From: Bacteroidales bacterium | GTDB taxonomy: Bacteria; Bacteroidota; Bacteroidia; Bacteroidales; JAADGE01 | Assembly (NCBI GenBank): GCA_024762915.1 | Contig: JANTGL010000124.1 | Coordinates: forward strand, 1-7,587 | DNA length: 7,587 nucleotides | Direction: 5' to 3' | Shown here: piece by piece, positions 6,586-7,587 of the stretch | How positions within the stretch are numbered: the first letter of the stretch is position 1 | Layout: the number at the start of each line of letters is the position of its first letter | Translations under genes and position numbers: made by a program | Notes under the pieces: generated by a model | What the model was told of the DNA's origin: nothing | What the model saw: only the letters and a program-made list of their open reading frames with translations | Databases searched by the model: none

Positions 6586-6616
6586 AAAGGGCAAATTTAT
6601 AAGAAACTTGCCCTTT
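6586..6616. terminator. 9-bp perfect hairpin between the DUF4476 gene and ribF
   Basis: AAAGGGCAA (6586-6594) and TTGCCCTTT (6608-6616) form a perfect 9-bp stem with a 13-nt loop. On the minus strand the stem lies 28 bp past the stop of the DUF4476 gene and is followed by CTTT and then the ribF ATG, so it could end the upstream transcript or shield the ribF start on a read-through transcript. Its T-run is short, which makes intrinsic termination uncertain. It overlaps the candidate ribF promoter. Confidence 0.4.
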
Positions 6617-6622
6617 TCGAAA
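6592..6622 (-). promoter_or_regulatory. Candidate ribF promoter with very short leader
   Basis: On the minus strand TAAATTTG (6599-6592) fits TAnnTTTG. A TTTC (6622-6619), one mismatch from the -33 TTTG, lies 19 bp upstream. The box ends 10 bp before the ribF ATG, so transcription would begin about 5 nt before the start codon or closer, making the message almost leaderless. Confidence 0.45.
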
Positions 6623-6644
6623 AAATATTTTAATTAAGACGTTT

Positions 6645-7568
6645 TTATCTGACCGAATTAATGTAATCGTTCAATTCTTTAATTGAAGAAGAAAAGTCAA
6701 AGACATCGTTAATGATAAAATAATTTCCGATATCATAGGTATGGGTGTATGCAAATTTTGCAAATTCCAGTTTATCTTTTTCAAAATCAAATAAAGCTGT
6801 AATTTCTTTAACTTGTTGTACCGTTAAGCAGTTTGAATTTACGATTTGTTTGGCAATGGTTTGTTTATCATCGGCAAAATCGGCATTTGCAATGGTTTGT
6901 TTTGCTCTCTGAAAATTTGATCTGTTCATCGGCCAAGGGCAACCGATATTTCCGTCATAACCTTGCATAACATAGTGATCGGTGTTTTCTTCCGTAACAA
7001 CATAATGCGTTTCACTTTCATTTACATTCGCATCGTAATTTACGTTTGCTTCATTTACATTGATGTTTGTGTTTAAGCTGACACCGCCGTCTTCTGTTTG
7101 AACAGAAACATTTCCGCCGGTTTCGTTAACATTCATATCAATGTGAACACCGTTGTTGTTATTGTCCGTAACAATCACATTATCCGTATTATCATTTTGA
7201 TAAACTTGTTCTTCGGGAACATAATCATAGGGCAAAGCTGCCTCTGAATAATAACGTAAAACATTCCTCCCCTTTTTGTCTTTTTTTATTCTGTATGTAA
7301 GGTCCATACCCGGTTTTGTATAAACATTCTTATCAATACTCGGAATGGTTTTATCTTCAAAAATGATTTTAATTTTATAGGCAGGATTTGTTAAACCTTC
7401 CAATTTTACATTTGTCCGAGCTTCCGAATTTTTCTTTAATCCGTTCATAATGACAGTAAATGGATAGCCGTCTTCAGAAAAAAATGTTAAAGAAGAATAC
7501 GGAACTTGTGAAACGGCATTTGTAAATATGCCGAATAAAATTGCGGTAATAAATATTGTTTTTTTCAT
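6645..7568 (-). CDS. Secreted DUF4476-domain protein with Asn-rich linker
   Basis: The 307-residue protein starts with a signal peptide (1 to about 20, cleavage near AVS-Q). Residues 22-112 form a beta-rich domain with FFSEDGYPFTVIMNG and LRYYSEAALP, as in other Bacteroidota DUF4476 proteins I recall. Residues 118-208 are an acidic, Asn/Val-rich linker with NNNNG (136-140) and repeated NVNE (146-149, 170-173, 181-184). Residues 215-305 are the helical DUF4476 domain: FQRAKQTIANADF, DKQTIAKQIVNSNCLTVQQV, EKDKLEFAKFAY and a closing FDFSSSIKELNDYI. The function of this domain is unknown. The likely location is the periplasm or cell surface, with the linker acting as a flexible spacer; that is inference. 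KQTIA occurs twice 12 residues apart, reflected in a 14-base direct repeat (6853-6866 and 6889-6902). The start at 7568 leaves only 19 bases of upstream sequence, so its promoter is not in view. It is separated from ribF by 63 bp and is probably functionally unrelated to it. Confidence 0.87.
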   Translation of the reverse strand: MKKTIFITAILFGIFTNAVSQVPYSSLTFFSEDGYPFTVIMNGLKKNSEARTNVKLEGLTNPAYKIKIIFEDKTIPSIDKNVYTKPGMDLTYRIKKDKKGRNVLRYYSEAALPYDYVPEEQVYQNDNTDNVIVTDNNNNGVHIDMNVNETGGNVSVQTEDGGVSLNTNINVNEANVNYDANVNESETHYVVTEENTDHYVMQGYDGNIGCPWPMNRSNFQRAKQTIANADFADDKQTIAKQIVNSNCLTVQQVKEITALFDFEKDKLEFAKFAYTHTYDIGNYFIINDVFDFSSSIKELNDYINSVR

Positions 7569-7587
7569 AATTAAGGGTTTAGAATAA

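Noticed and set aside
6582..6644. FMN riboswitch before ribF
   Set aside because: The spacer is only 63 bp with a single simple hairpin; an FMN aptamer is far larger and multi-helical.

Overview
The window looks like a chromosomal segment of a low-GC member of the Bacteroidota, probably Bacteroidales-like. The evidence is a DUF4476 secreted protein, a PorT-type outer-membrane barrel, an OmpA-like domain of the SPEG subclass typical of this phylum, start codons without Shine-Dalgarno sequences, and promoters of the Bacteroidota form (TTTG, about 19 bp, TAnnTTTG). No finer placement is possible from the sequence alone.

All seven genes lie on the minus strand, so transcription runs from the right end to the left. 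In that order they are: a secreted DUF4476 protein (7568-6645); ribF, the bifunctional riboflavin kinase/FAD synthetase (6581-5655); gltX, glutamyl-tRNA synthetase (5591-4056); a short TatD-family hydrolase with an apparent TTG start (3887-3246); tcdA, the tRNA threonylcarbamoyladenosine dehydratase (3062-2346); a large secreted protein with an OmpA-like domain, a helical-repeat region and CxxC pairs at both ends (2297-405); and the first 133 codons of an outer-membrane beta-barrel protein cut by the window edge (401-1).

The middle is housekeeping: flavin cofactors, tRNA charging and tRNA modification. The left end is an envelope module of two genes three bases apart, which probably share a transcript and may act together at the outer membrane. 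Candidate promoters are visible before gltX (full consensus), ribF and the OmpA-like gene. The two spacers around the TatD gene (183 and 168 bp) hold hairpin-rich sequence resembling intergenic dispersed repeats. No gene-free stretch exceeds 300 bases, and I see no tRNA, rRNA, transposase, CRISPR array or riboswitch.

Most of the window is ordinary. The least explained parts are the secreted OmpA-like/CxxC protein with its barrel partner, and the structured repeats in the spacers. I found no convincing evidence of a new defence or mobile system.
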